Below are positions 7,415 through 15,271 of a stretch of DNA of 39,578 bases, one piece after another. The translations under genes were made by a program, and so were the position numbers. Source of the DNA: Elusimicrobia bacterium CG1_02_37_114 (lineage in GTDB: Bacteria > Elusimicrobiota > Endomicrobiia > CG1-02-37-114); the NCBI GenBank assembly GCA_001871125.1, contig MNXB01000064.1:1-39578 (forward strand), written 5' to 3'. Numbering within the stretch: position 1 is the first letter of the stretch; the number at the start of each line of letters is the position of its first letter. The notes under the pieces were generated by a model. It saw nothing but the letters and a program-made list of their open reading frames with translations, did not search any database and was not told the DNA's origin.

Positions 7415-8178
7415 CGATTTGTTACCTGTCCGGGATTGTTTTGACACTTGCTTCTACTACCTCCACGTTGGATTCAGGATTATTTGATGTCCTGATACCG
7501 CCGTTTGAAAAAAAATACAACTGTAAAGTGAAAGTAATTGCCGTCGGGACCGGGCAGGCAATACGGCTTGCAAAAGATGGTAATGCAGACGTAATACTGG
7601 TTCATGACAGGAAATCAGAGGAGCAATTTATATCCGGGGGTTACGGTGTGAAAAGGTTTGACGTAATGCACAACGATTTTTTTATTGTCGGTCCCAAAAA
7701 TGACCCTGCAAAAATAAAAGGACTTAAATCCCTGGATGCTTTTAGAAAGTTATACGAGATGAAATCCGCGTTTGTTTCACGCGGTGATGATTCAGGCACT
7801 AACAGGAAGGAATTATATCTCTGGGAAAAATCAGGAATAAAACCTTCAGGTAAATGGTATATTGAGAGTGGCTCGGGTATGGAAGTCACGCTGCGTATCG
7901 CCAACGAAAAAATTGCATACACTTTGTGCGATAGGGCTACCTGGTTATCACATAAAAAGGAACTAGATGCCCTTGATTTGCTTGTTAAAGATGATAATGA
8001 ACTCTATAACCCGTATTCGGTAATTGCTGTTTCGCCTTCAAAATATCCCTGGGTTAAATATGATATGGCAAAAAAGTTTATAGAGTTTATAACAGGGGCT
8101 GAGGGGCAGGACATTATAAAAAATTATGGAGTTGATAAATTCGGGGAACGGTTGTTTTTCCCGGATGTTATTAAATAA
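7405..8178 (+). CDS. tupA: Tungstate-binding protein of an ABC importer, TupA-type
   Basis: This is the extracytoplasmic solute-binding component of a TupABC importer. After a short hydrophobic leader the mature start reads LASTTSTLDSGL, the TTS-type motif by which TupA grips tungstate. Further family sequence is GTGQAIRLAKDGNADVILVH, SRGDDSGTN and TLCDRATWL. The start is a TTG at 7405 with GGGGAGG 8 bases upstream, overlapping the previous gene. The leader lacks the usual basic N-terminal residues, so export may be weak or the start may differ. Tungstate rather than molybdate is assigned from the motif; both oxyanions are possible. Confidence 0.9.
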   Translation: MFLTICYLSGIVLTLASTTSTLDSGLFDVLIPPFEKKYNCKVKVIAVGTGQAIRLAKDGNADVILVHDRKSEEQFISGGYGVKRFDVMHNDFFIVGPKNDPAKIKGLKSLDAFRKLYEMKSAFVSRGDDSGTNRKELYLWEKSGIKPSGKWYIESGSGMEVTLRIANEKIAYTLCDRATWLSHKKELDALDLLVKDDNELYNPYSVIAVSPSKYPWVKYDMAKKFIEFITGAEGQDIIKNYGVDKFGERLFFPDVIK

Positions 8179-8184
8179 ATATTT

Positions 8185-8814
8185 ATGGAAATCCTGGGAA
8201 TTGTAATCCTCTCGCTTGTAGTTTCAGGCAGTGCCACGGTTATCGCTGGATTAATAGGCGTACCGGCAGGCGCTTTTATTGCAATAAAGGAATTCAGGTT
8301 TAAAAGATTAATTATTGGTTTTGTCAATACATGGCTTGCCTTTCCTGCTGTGGTTATCGGGCTACTTGTATATATTTTTCTCAGCAGGGGTGGACCAATG
8401 GGAATATTAGGATTCCTGTACACGCCTTACGCTATGATAATAGCCCAGTCAATCCTTGCAGTCCCTATTATTACTGCACTCACCCTTTCTGCTCTCAAGA
8501 ACATTGCAAAAGATACTAAAGATATTGCGTATTCTCTCGGAGCTAACAGGCAGCAGATGATTTTTACGATATTACATGAAGGCAGGTTTGCCTTTCTTAC
8601 GGCAATAATTACCGGATTTTCAAGAGTGATTGGTGAAACAGGAATGACCTTTATGGTCGGAGGAAATATCAAGGGTGCCACCCGGGTACTAACTACTTCA
8701 ATCGCGCTTGAGACAATGAAGGGTAATTTTGAAATTGGAATCGCTCTCGGAGTCGCACTTATTTTTGTTGCGTTAATCATAAACTTTATTTTACAGATGT
8801 TACAGGGCAAATAA
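8185..8814 (+). CDS. tupB: Tungstate ABC transporter permease, TupB-type
   Basis: A 209-residue inner-membrane protein with about five hydrophobic helices. The permease EAA-like loop is present (KDIAYSLGANRQQMIF, then GFSRVIGETGMTFMVGG), which docks onto the ATPase. Length and sequence fit TupB/ModB-type permeases. It lies 6 bases after tupA, and its stop codon is directly followed by the ATG of tupC, so the three genes are clearly co-translated. Confidence 0.92.
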   Translation: MEILGIVILSLVVSGSATVIAGLIGVPAGAFIAIKEFRFKRLIIGFVNTWLAFPAVVIGLLVYIFLSRGGPMGILGFLYTPYAMIIAQSILAVPIITALTLSALKNIAKDTKDIAYSLGANRQQMIFTILHEGRFAFLTAIITGFSRVIGETGMTFMVGGNIKGATRVLTTSIALETMKGNFEIGIALGVALIFVALIINFILQMLQGK

Positions 8815-9891
8815 ATGAATATCAGGACTCAAAATCTTAACAGTAACATAAATAACCTTCAAATACTCAAGAACATAAATGCGTCTTTTAATAACGAGGG
8901 CATAAACGTTTTAATCGGTCCTAACGGTGCGGGTAAGACGTCACTTTTAAGGCAGGTTACCCTCCTGGATAGACCCACATCCGGAGAAATATTTTATGAA
9001 GACAGACCAGTATCAAGGATGTCGTCCGATGAAAAAACTCTTTTTCGGAGAAAAATAGGTTTCGTGTTTCAAACACCCCTGATGCTGTCCGGGACAGTAT
9101 TTGATAATATTACTTACGGGTTAAAAATCAGGGGTATTGTAATTAATAAAAATAAAGTTGAAGAAACACTTCTTAAAATAGGTTTATCTGATAAATCTTA
9201 TCACAATGCAAAAGAACTTTCCGGCGGAGAGAAACAGAGATTATCCATTGCAAGGGTGTTGATAATTGAGCCGGAAGTATTTATTTTTGATGAGCCGACA
9301 GTAAATCTTGACCCTTTGAGCGTAAAAACCATAGAAGACATTATTTCCGGACTTGCGGGTTTGAGGAAAACAATAATTCTTTCAACACATAATTTAAGGC
9401 AGGCAATAAAATATGGCAGTAAAATATCTTTCATGAAAGACGGAGAAATTCTACAGGAGGGTGATTTTAAAGAAATATTTAACCGCCCTGCAATGCTTGA
9501 TGTTGCAGAATATTTATACTCAAAGAACATAATTTATGGAAATATTTTGAAAGAAGATGGGCAAACATATCTTATAAGAGACGATTTAAAAATAGTTGTC
9601 GTGGCGGGTAATATCAGCGGTGAAGTTGCCGGAATTCTGTCCCCTGAAGATATTTTTGTCTCAAAGACACGTTTGGACTCCAGTGCAAGGAATTGTTTCA
9701 GGGGGACCATTAAAAATATAGAATGGCTTGGTAGCGTGTATATCTTAACGGTTTGTGTCAATAAGGTATGTTTTGAAACAGTGATAACCAAACAATCTTT
9801 GATTTCTATGAATTTAAAAATAGGTGATGAAATATTTATAACATTCAAGGCAACATCAGTTCATATATTAAAAAGTCCATTATATCCTTGA
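8815..9891 (+). CDS. tupC: Tungstate ABC transporter ATPase, TupC-type with C-terminal TOBE domain
   Basis: The N-terminal 225 or so residues are an ABC ATPase: Walker [11 protein letters not shown]-loop VFQTP, signature LSGGEKQRLSIARVL, Walker B VFIFDEPT and the switch His in LSTHNL. The last 100 or so residues form a TOBE-like domain (GEVAGILSPEDIFVS through IFITFKATSVHIL). In related importers this domain can bind the oxyanion and slow transport; whether it does so here is unknown. The 3' end overlaps the convergent dus gene by 47 bases. Confidence 0.92.
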   Translation: MNIRTQNLNSNINNLQILKNINASFNNEGINVLIGPNGAGKTSLLRQVTLLDRPTSGEIFYEDRPVSRMSSDEKTLFRRKIGFVFQTPLMLSGTVFDNITYGLKIRGIVINKNKVEETLLKIGLSDKSYHNAKELSGGEKQRLSIARVLIIEPEVFIFDEPTVNLDPLSVKTIEDIISGLAGLRKTIILSTHNLRQAIKYGSKISFMKDGEILQEGDFKEIFNRPAMLDVAEYLYSKNIIYGNILKEDGQTYLIRDDLKIVVVAGNISGEVAGILSPEDIFVSKTRLDSSARNCFRGTIKNIEWLGSVYILTVCVNKVCFETVITKQSLISMNLKIGDEIFITFKATSVHILKSPLYP

Positions 9892-10819
9892 CTGTAGTTA
9901 ATTTGGTAAGTTCGGTGCGTATATGTTTTGCTCCAGGAAAATTGGAGAAATACCGGCAAAAAAGTTTCCTCATTCTGTAGATACCGATGCGTTCATCGTG
10001 AAGTTCTACTGACATTTTCAAATGGTCAATACTGACATTTTTAATTTCCTCCATAGTCGGGGGAGGAAGGACTGTCCCCTTTTCTAAGTAATGTTTTATT
10101 TCGCTGAATATCCAGGGATTTCCCAAAGCCCCCCGTGCAACAAGAATTCCGTCACATCCTGTTTCATCAAACATTTTTTTAGCTGACGGGCCCGAGAAGA
10201 TATCTCCACTTGCTATTACAGGTATTTTAACTGCTTTCTTAACCGCACTTATGGTTTCGTAAGACACCTGCCCGTTATATTTTTGTTCTGCAGTTCTACC
10301 GTGGATGAATATTGCCTTTGCTCCGGAACCCTCGGCTATTTTTGATACTTCTAATGCATTTATGGATTTATTTGCCGTATAGGAGCCGGTTCTGATTTTT
10401 ACAGAGACAGGTATTCTCAAACCATTTGCAAGTTTTTTGATTATTAAACCAAAAACATGAGTATCCTTCAATAAATAAGCCCCGCACTTTCTTTTCAATA
10501 CTTTTTTCACAGGACAGGCAGAATTTATATCAATTAAATCAATTCCCTTCTCCTGTAATACCAGAGCAGTTTCTAACAGGGCTTCAGGGTCATTGCCCAG
10601 TAATTGTGCTCCCAGTGGTTTGTCGGTATCGTTAGTTTTCATCTGAATCTCAAATGTCCTTTTGTTCTTGCGAAGTATAGAGTTATAGTCAAACATTTCA
10701 TAGAATGCAAAAGGACAACCGAACCTGCGGGAAATAGTTCTAAATGCCAGATCGCTTATACCTGACAGGGACGATAAAATTACTGGCGGGTCTATTTTTA
10801 ATTTGCCTATTTCTAACAT
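9845..10819 (-). CDS. dus: tRNA-dihydrouridine synthase
   Basis: A flavoenzyme that reduces specific uridines in tRNA to dihydrouridine. The FMN-binding N-terminus (PPVILSSLSGISDLAFR) is present, as are the active-site Cys 102 in DINSACPVKKV, KIRTGS, FIHGRTAEQKYNG, IASGDIF and LVARGALGNPWIF. Most homologues read MGCP where this has SACP, a mild substitution that leaves the catalytic Cys intact. At 324 residues it is of DusB size. It runs opposite to the tup operon with a 47-base tail overlap. There is no Shine-Dalgarno, and a promoter sits only about 12 bases before the ATG. Confidence 0.92.
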   Translation of the reverse strand: MLEIGKLKIDPPVILSSLSGISDLAFRTISRRFGCPFAFYEMFDYNSILRKNKRTFEIQMKTNDTDKPLGAQLLGNDPEALLETALVLQEKGIDLIDINSACPVKKVLKRKCGAYLLKDTHVFGLIIKKLANGLRIPVSVKIRTGSYTANKSINALEVSKIAEGSGAKAIFIHGRTAEQKYNGQVSYETISAVKKAVKIPVIASGDIFSGPSAKKMFDETGCDGILVARGALGNPWIFSEIKHYLEKGTVLPPPTMEEIKNVSIDHLKMSVELHDERIGIYRMRKLFCRYFSNFPGAKHIRTELTKLTTVKDIMDFLIYELMLP

Positions 10820-10831
10820 TATAGTGATGTT

Positions 10832-10860
10832 ATTATATATAAAATTTAAGAATTCGTCCA
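10832..10860 (-). promoter_or_regulatory. Putative dus promoter giving a very short leader
   Basis: On the minus strand TGGACG (10855-10860), 17 bases and TATAAT (10832-10837) fit a sigma70-type promoter. Transcription would begin about 5 bases before the dus ATG, consistent with the missing Shine-Dalgarno. Confidence 0.45.
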
Positions 10861-10907
10861 GTTAAAACTGGACGCTACAGGGATTCCCCAATTTATTGGG
10901 GACGAAT
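10856..10907. repeat. Paired hairpins; copy 1 of the CCCCRATTTATYGGGG repeat
   Basis: GTCCAGTT/AACTGGAC (10856-10873) is followed by the stem CCCCAAT/ATTGGGG (10886-10901). The second stem and its flanks recur at 31422-31450 as CCCCGAT/ATCGGGG. The one variable base pair is compensated, A-T against G-C, so the pairing has been preserved. Confidence 0.7.
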
Positions 10908-10909
10908 AC

Positions 10910-10938
10910 TTGATTAATATAATGATATTTGGTATATA
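10910..10938 (+). promoter_or_regulatory. Putative promoter of the RDD gene
   Basis: TTGATT (10910-10915), 17 bases and TATATA (10933-10938) precede the ATG at 10955 by a short leader that contains AGGA. The hexamers are imperfect in an A+T-rich stretch. Confidence 0.4.
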
Positions 10939-10954
10939 TATATAGGACAAAAAA

Positions 10955-12055
10955 ATGCCTAAAGAACAACCCGCCGCATCCCAGAAATATGTACTGCTTC
11001 CAGACGGAAGGACAACTCTTGTTGAAAACAAAGGTGAATATTGGTTTTCTGAAGAGGAAGGTTATTTCTGGATAGATGAAAGAGGTAATGTAGCTCTATA
11101 TGATGAAGTAAATGATAACTGGAACTGGGTAGGCAAAATTGTTTCAAGACCAGTCCAGCCCAAGCCTGTTGTTGGACCACAACTCCCCAAAATTCCTTCA
11201 ATGCCGCCGTTACCAGCAATTCCTTCACCGACTTCTGAACTTCCTTCGGGTTCTCCAACCGTAATCCGTTCTGATCAGCCAACCCCGACTATTCCAGGTG
11301 AGAAAAAAGTTGGACCTGGCGTAATAGGATCACCCGGTTTGGAAGGGAGAAGGGTGGTAGCAGGTGTTATTTTATCGGAAGACAGTGGATATATGATAAC
11401 CCCATCTAAAAAACAACCCACTACAGTGGCTGATAGCGTGAGAAGGTCTGCGGTTAGAACGAGTGCAGATATACAAATCAAATTAGGAGGGTTCTGGATA
11501 AGATGTTTTTCTGCTGTTTTAGATATATATATTGTTCTTGGTTTGAGTGCGGTTGTAATTTTCCTTACAAAACTTTTGTTAGGAATTGTTTTTAAGGAAT
11601 ATAGCCATATAATTAAAATACTAAGTATTGTCATTATAATTACTATAGGAATATTATATGAAGTATTTCTACTCGGCAAATCCGGTAAAACTATAGGTAA
11701 AAGAGTGTTTGGCTTGATGGTTTTAAGAAGTAATAATTCAATCGTAACTACCCAGATTGCCCTTAGAAGATTGATGGGCAAAGTGATTAATTTATTAACG
11801 TTTGGCATAGGCTATCTGGTGATTATGTTCAGGGAAAATAAGCAGGGATTACACGACGGTTTTGCAGGTACAAAGGTCGTTTGTATGGGTAACCCCAGCC
11901 GTATTTTGATGATTGTTATGTCTATTGTTTTGTTTTTAATTACTCTGGGAGGACCGTTGGCTGTTTACCGGAGCAAAAAGGTAAGAGAGATTGTTTTAAA
12001 ATTAGCAGTTGATTATCTGCCGGTAGAGTTTAAAAATCGGGAAGGCGGGACTTGA
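10955..12055 (+). CDS. RDD-family membrane protein with a proline-rich cytoplasmic linker
   Basis: Residues 1-50 hold a small domain rich in W, Y, E and D (GEYWFSEEEGYFWIDERGN). A proline-rich linker follows to about residue 120. From about 175 comes an RDD domain: GFWIRCFSAVLDIYI (the R and D of the family), two or three helices, GKTIGKRVFGLMV and NKQGLHDGFAGTKVV. A last transmembrane segment lies near residue 325 (ILMIVMSIVLFLITL). RDD proteins are poorly understood; some are linked to ion or solute exchange. The stop codon lies inside the antisense tRNA-Pro gene, so the last five codons or so are read from tRNA sequence. Function is unknown. Confidence 0.85.
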   Translation: MPKEQPAASQKYVLLPDGRTTLVENKGEYWFSEEEGYFWIDERGNVALYDEVNDNWNWVGKIVSRPVQPKPVVGPQLPKIPSMPPLPAIPSPTSELPSGSPTVIRSDQPTPTIPGEKKVGPGVIGSPGLEGRRVVAGVILSEDSGYMITPSKKQPTTVADSVRRSAVRTSADIQIKLGGFWIRCFSAVLDIYIVLGLSAVVIFLTKLLLGIVFKEYSHIIKILSIVIIITIGILYEVFLLGKSGKTIGKRVFGLMVLRSNNSIVTTQIALRRLMGKVINLLTFGIGYLVIMFRENKQGLHDGFAGTKVVCMGNPSRILMIVMSIVLFLITLGGPLAVYRSKKVREIVLKLAVDYLPVEFKNREGGT

Positions 12056-12110
12056 ACCCGCGACCTCACGGTCCCGAACCGTGCGCGCTAGCCAACTGCG
12101 CTACTTCCCG
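12037..12110 (-). tRNA. tRNA-Pro, anticodon CGG
   Basis: The reverse complement folds as a full cloverleaf. The acceptor stem is CGGGAAG/CTTCCCG and the anticodon stem CACGG/CCGTG with loop TTCGGGA, so the anticodon is CGG. The T arm is GCGGG-TTCAAGT-CCCGC and the discriminator is A. CCA is not encoded. The 5' end starts 3 bases after the stop codon of the upstream COG2426 gene on the same strand, so it may be processed from that transcript. T-rich sequence follows the 3' end. Confidence 0.95.
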
Positions 12111-12113
12111 AGA

Positions 12114-12605
12114 TTAAAAAATCTTTATAATACCGACTGTTGTAAGAGTTACAACAATACCTGCAATAATTACTCCAAGTGCAATTGCAGGGAATGCATA
12201 CCGTAATCTCATCCCCAAAAGATAAGATGCAACACAGCCTGACCAGGCCCCTGTCATTGGCAGAGGGATAGCAACAAAAAGTATTAGACCGAGCGTCCCG
12301 TATTCTTCTATTATTTTACTTCTTTTTTTTGTTCTTGTAAACCACCAGTCAAAAAATTTTCCCAATATACTTATCTTTGAAAGTTCTTTTGACAGATAAT
12401 TGAGAAATAAAAGAAGAGGTATGACAGGAACCAGATTTCCAATTACTGCAATAATAAATGTTTTTTGAATTGAAAAACCAAATTTTGCAATACCAAGCGG
12501 TATAGCACCACGCAATTCAGAAACAGGTAGTGCACCGAGCAGGAATACCATAAGCTCTGGTGATTTTCCCAGTAGAGATTCTAAAAATTTTATTATGTTT
12601 TCCAT
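12114..12605 (-). CDS. COG2426 (small multidrug export) family membrane protein
   Basis: A 163-residue protein with about four hydrophobic segments and the family blocks ELMVFLLGALPVSELRGAIP, IGNLVPVIPLLLFLNYL and YGTLGLILFVAIPLPMTGAW. This is the Sm_multidrug_ex/COG2426 family. The name comes from one early report and the real substrate is unknown. The gene starts 13 bases inside the end of pcm, so it is translationally coupled to it, and it ends 3 bases before tRNA-Pro. Confidence 0.87.
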   Translation of the reverse strand: MENIIKFLESLLGKSPELMVFLLGALPVSELRGAIPLGIAKFGFSIQKTFIIAVIGNLVPVIPLLLFLNYLSKELSKISILGKFFDWWFTRTKKRSKIIEEYGTLGLILFVAIPLPMTGAWSGCVASYLLGMRLRYAFPAIALGVIIAGIVVTLTTVGIIKIF

Positions 12606-13255
12606 CCATATTCACCTATTAGTGGTACAAACATACAACCACAGATTTCTCTTTTAGTGAGATTATCATTAATTTTTTCAATAACTGTGAGTATCTGATT
12701 TAACCTGTTGCCAATAGGTATGACCATTTTACCCAGGTTGCTTAACTGGTCTAACAATGGTTTAGGTACTTCGTTGCTGCCTGCAGTGATAAGTATCCTG
12801 GAATAGGGACCGAATTCCTTCCAGCCAGTCGTTCCATCCCCGATTTTGTATTTGATGTTTTTGTATCCTAATGAAGACAACAGTTTTTCTGCTTTTTCAG
12901 ACAGGTTTTTATTTCGTTCAATGGTATAGACTTCACCTGACAATTCTGAAAGTATAGCGGTCTGGTATCCGGAACCTGTGCCAATTTCAAGTGTCCTATC
13001 TTTAATTGTGAGCTGGAGCAATTCTGTCATAAGTGCGACCATGTAAGGTTGCGATATTGTCTGTCCCTCACCTGTTGGCAATGGATAGTCATTATATGCT
13101 TCTGATAAGAATTTTTCAGGAACAAACAGATGTCTTGGAACTTTTAGCATTACTTCAATGACGTTTTTCTCATTGATACCCTTCTGGACAATCTGTGTTT
13201 CAACCATTTCCTGCCTTTCAGAATCAAAATTTATATTGTCTTTACCACGTTTCAT
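12593..13255 (-). CDS. pcm: Protein-L-isoaspartate O-methyltransferase
   Basis: The enzyme methylates isoaspartyl residues in damaged proteins so they can return to aspartate. Family blocks are VPRHLFVPEKFLSEAYNDYP, LPTGEGQTISQPYMVALM and the SAM-binding LEIGTGSGYQTAILSEL, with GKMVIPIG near the C-terminus. Length (220 aa) is typical. It is divergent from the hldE promoter region. A TTGACT-N17-TAGGAT element sits 8 bases before the ATG, which would leave almost no leader, but the same AGGA could also serve as a Shine-Dalgarno, so the two readings compete. Confidence 0.94.
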   Translation of the reverse strand: MKRGKDNINFDSERQEMVETQIVQKGINEKNVIEVMLKVPRHLFVPEKFLSEAYNDYPLPTGEGQTISQPYMVALMTELLQLTIKDRTLEIGTGSGYQTAILSELSGEVYTIERNKNLSEKAEKLLSSLGYKNIKYKIGDGTTGWKEFGPYSRILITAGSNEVPKPLLDQLSNLGKMVIPIGNRLNQILTVIEKINDNLTKREICGCMFVPLIGEYGWKT

Positions 13256-13263
13256 ATAAATCT

Positions 13264-13292
13264 ATCCTATAAAATTTTTTATCACTAGTCAA
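13264..13292 (-). promoter_or_regulatory. Possible pcm promoter
   Basis: On the minus strand TTGACT (13287-13292), 17 bases and TAGGAT (13264-13269) would start transcription about 2 bases before the pcm ATG. The -10 is imperfect and contains a usable AGGA, so this could instead be a ribosome binding site. Confidence 0.3.
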
Positions 13293-13308
13293 ATTTTATA
13301 ATATATTA

Positions 13309-13337
13309 TAGACAAGACTAATAAAATTTGATATAAT
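13309..13337 (+). promoter_or_regulatory. Promoter for the hldE-kdsB operon
   Basis: TAGACA (13309-13314), 17 bases and a perfect TATAAT (13332-13337) give a predicted start near 13344. That leaves an untranslated leader of about 140 bases, which contains the hairpin at 13380-13426. Confidence 0.6.
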
Positions 13338-13379
13338 CTATAGTTAATAAAAGATATGTAACTATTCAGTCAACCATTA

Positions 13380-13426
13380 GGAATTAAATCTTTAGCCTTT
13401 TAATAAAAGCCTAAAGGCTAAATTCC
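13380..13426. repeat. Long imperfect inverted repeat in the hldE leader
   Basis: The sequence is a near-palindrome: GGAATT followed by AAATCTTTAGCC, a centre TTTTAATAAAAG, then AGGCTAAATTCC. Transcribed RNA would form a long A+U-rich stem between promoter and hldE. It may be a short dispersed element or a leader control structure; nothing in the window decides this. Confidence 0.5.
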
Positions 13427-13482
13427 CGAACTTAAGACATACTTCAGTAGTTACAAAAATATATTATAAAAGGAAAGTTGTT

Positions 13483-14457
13483 ATGGAAAGAAAGTTTACC
13501 CATTGCATAAAAAGATTTCCCAAAACAGAGGTGCTGGTCATCGGTGATATAATGGTGGATAAATTTATCTACGGCAATGTATCCCGAATTTCACCCGAAG
13601 CACCGGTACCTGTCGTTGAAGTGACAGAAGAAAAATATTTAGCCGGTGGTGCAGGCAATGTAAGCAATAATATCAACTCACTTAATGCTAAAGCATACCT
13701 GGCAGGCATTATCGGAAATGATGCTGTTGGTAGAAATCTTATAGAAAATCTGAAGAAGAAAGGTATAGATATTAAAGGCATATTTATTGATGATAATAGG
13801 CCTACTTCGTTGAAAAGCCGGGTCGTAGCGCACCATCAGCAGGTGGTAAGATTTGATTGCGAAAGTAAAACGGGAATGTCATCCAAGATCACATCACAAT
13901 TATTGGATTATATTTCCGAAAAGATTCCAAAAGTAAACGCTGTCGTCATATCTGACTACGGGAAAGCAGTAATAAATCAGCAGGTACTGAAAGAATCAAT
14001 ATCTAAAGCAAAGAAATATAAGAAACCCATAATTGTGGACCCCAAGATAGAACATTTTATGGAATACCGCGAAGTGACCTGTATTACACCCAACATTAGT
14101 GAGGCAATTGCCGGGATGAGACTGCACAAGGTTAGTTCTGAAAAGGAGATTGTTGCTCTCGGGCAGTCAATTCTGAAACAACTTAACTGTAATTCGGTAA
14201 TAATAACCCGCGGTGAAAAAGGTATGTCGGTTTTTGAAAAAAACAAACCCCCTTTATATATACCGACACGTGCAAAAGAAGTATTTGATGTGACTGGCGC
14301 TGGTGATACTATTGTAGCAGTGATGAGTTTATGTCTGGCGACAGGAGCTGACCTGAGAATTTCAGCAGAAATTGCTAACTATGCTGCCGGCATTGTTGTG
14401 GGTAAGGTTGGTACAGCAACAGTTTCCGTAGAAGAGTTGAGGGCTGCATTTCAATGA
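13483..14457 (+). CDS. hldE: D-glycero-beta-D-manno-heptose-7-phosphate kinase (HldE kinase domain only)
   Basis: A PfkB-family sugar kinase of 324 residues closest to the N-terminal half of HldE/RfaE. It phosphorylates heptose-7-phosphate at C1 on the way to ADP-heptose for the lipopolysaccharide core. Evidence: LVIGDIMVDKFIYGNVSRIS, PEAPVPVVEV, GGAGNVSNNI, the second PfkB motif DVTGAGDTIVA with its catalytic Asp, and VVISDYGKAVI. The C-terminal adenylyltransferase domain of bifunctional HldE is missing and no separate copy is in the window, so this is the split RfaE1 arrangement. The stop overlaps the kdsB start as ATGA. Confidence 0.9.
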   Translation: MERKFTHCIKRFPKTEVLVIGDIMVDKFIYGNVSRISPEAPVPVVEVTEEKYLAGGAGNVSNNINSLNAKAYLAGIIGNDAVGRNLIENLKKKGIDIKGIFIDDNRPTSLKSRVVAHHQQVVRFDCESKTGMSSKITSQLLDYISEKIPKVNAVVISDYGKAVINQQVLKESISKAKKYKKPIIVDPKIEHFMEYREVTCITPNISEAIAGMRLHKVSSEKEIVALGQSILKQLNCNSVIITRGEKGMSVFEKNKPPLYIPTRAKEVFDVTGAGDTIVAVMSLCLATGADLRISAEIANYAAGIVVGKVGTATVSVEELRAAFQ

Positions 14458-15188
14458 AAGTGATTGCCGTTATTCCTGCAAGGTATGATTCAAAAAGATT
14501 TCCAGGAAAACCTATTGCCAAAATATGCGGGAAACCGTTAATTCAATGGGTGTGGGAAAAAAGCCGCAGGGTAAAGTCGATTGACAGGACGATAATTGCC
14601 ACTGACGATAAAAGAATTTTCAATACAGCAAAAAGTTTTGGCGCAGAAGTAATGCTGACTTCAAAAAAATGTAAATCAGGGACTGACCGTGTTGCCGAGA
14701 TTGCTAAAAAAATTAAATGTGATATTGTCGTGAATGTGCAGGGTGATGAACCGTTGATTTCACCGGTGACAATTGAGAAAACCGTTAAGGCACTCATGTC
14801 TGATAAATCAGCAGTTGTTTCAACACCCGTTTGCAGATTTCACACTAAAGATGAATTGAATAATCCACATACTGCTAAAGTTGTTGTTGATAATAATAAC
14901 CATGCACTCTATTTTTCGCGGTCTGTTATACCGCGTCCATTATTCACTGTGCGTAATCTGTGTTTAGGAGATTTTTATAAACACATAGGTATATATGTTT
15001 TTAGAAAGAATTTTTTGTTAAAATTTGTTAAATTACCGGCGAGCAGATTAGAAAATATTGAAAGATTAGAACAACTTAGAATTTTGGAAAACGGGTATCA
15101 GATAAAGACTGTTCTTGTCAACGACGATACAATACCCGTTGATAGACCCTGCGATATAAAAAAAGTTATCAGGAGGTTAGTTAATTAA
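14454..15188 (+). CDS. kdsB: 3-deoxy-manno-octulosonate cytidylyltransferase (CMP-Kdo synthetase)
   Basis: KdsB activates Kdo with CTP for transfer to lipid A. The signature VIAVIPARYDSKRFPGKPI with IATDDKRI, KSGTDRVAEIA, VNVQGDEPLI and LYFSRSVIP is diagnostic, and 244 residues is the normal size. It overlaps hldE by 4 bases and so shares its operon. In many relatives pyrG and kdsA follow directly; here a methyltransferase/HhH pair lies between kdsB and kdsA, suggesting later insertion. Confidence 0.95.
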   Translation: MKVIAVIPARYDSKRFPGKPIAKICGKPLIQWVWEKSRRVKSIDRTIIATDDKRIFNTAKSFGAEVMLTSKKCKSGTDRVAEIAKKIKCDIVVNVQGDEPLISPVTIEKTVKALMSDKSAVVSTPVCRFHTKDELNNPHTAKVVVDNNNHALYFSRSVIPRPLFTVRNLCLGDFYKHIGIYVFRKNFLLKFVKLPASRLENIERLEQLRILENGYQIKTVLVNDDTIPVDRPCDIKKVIRRLVN

Positions 15189-15271
15189 AGAGGAAAGCCA
15201 GACTTGACGCCCAGACGAACTCGGGCTTACTATATACGTGGTAGATTTAATAACATATTTTAAGGTGAAAG

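Noticed and set aside
8331-8519. Plus-strand ORF inside tupB
   Set aside because: Out-of-frame shadow of a clear permease gene.
10959-11282. 107-aa minus-strand ORF under the RDD gene
   Set aside because: Shadow of the proline-rich coding region; no ribosome site or family match.
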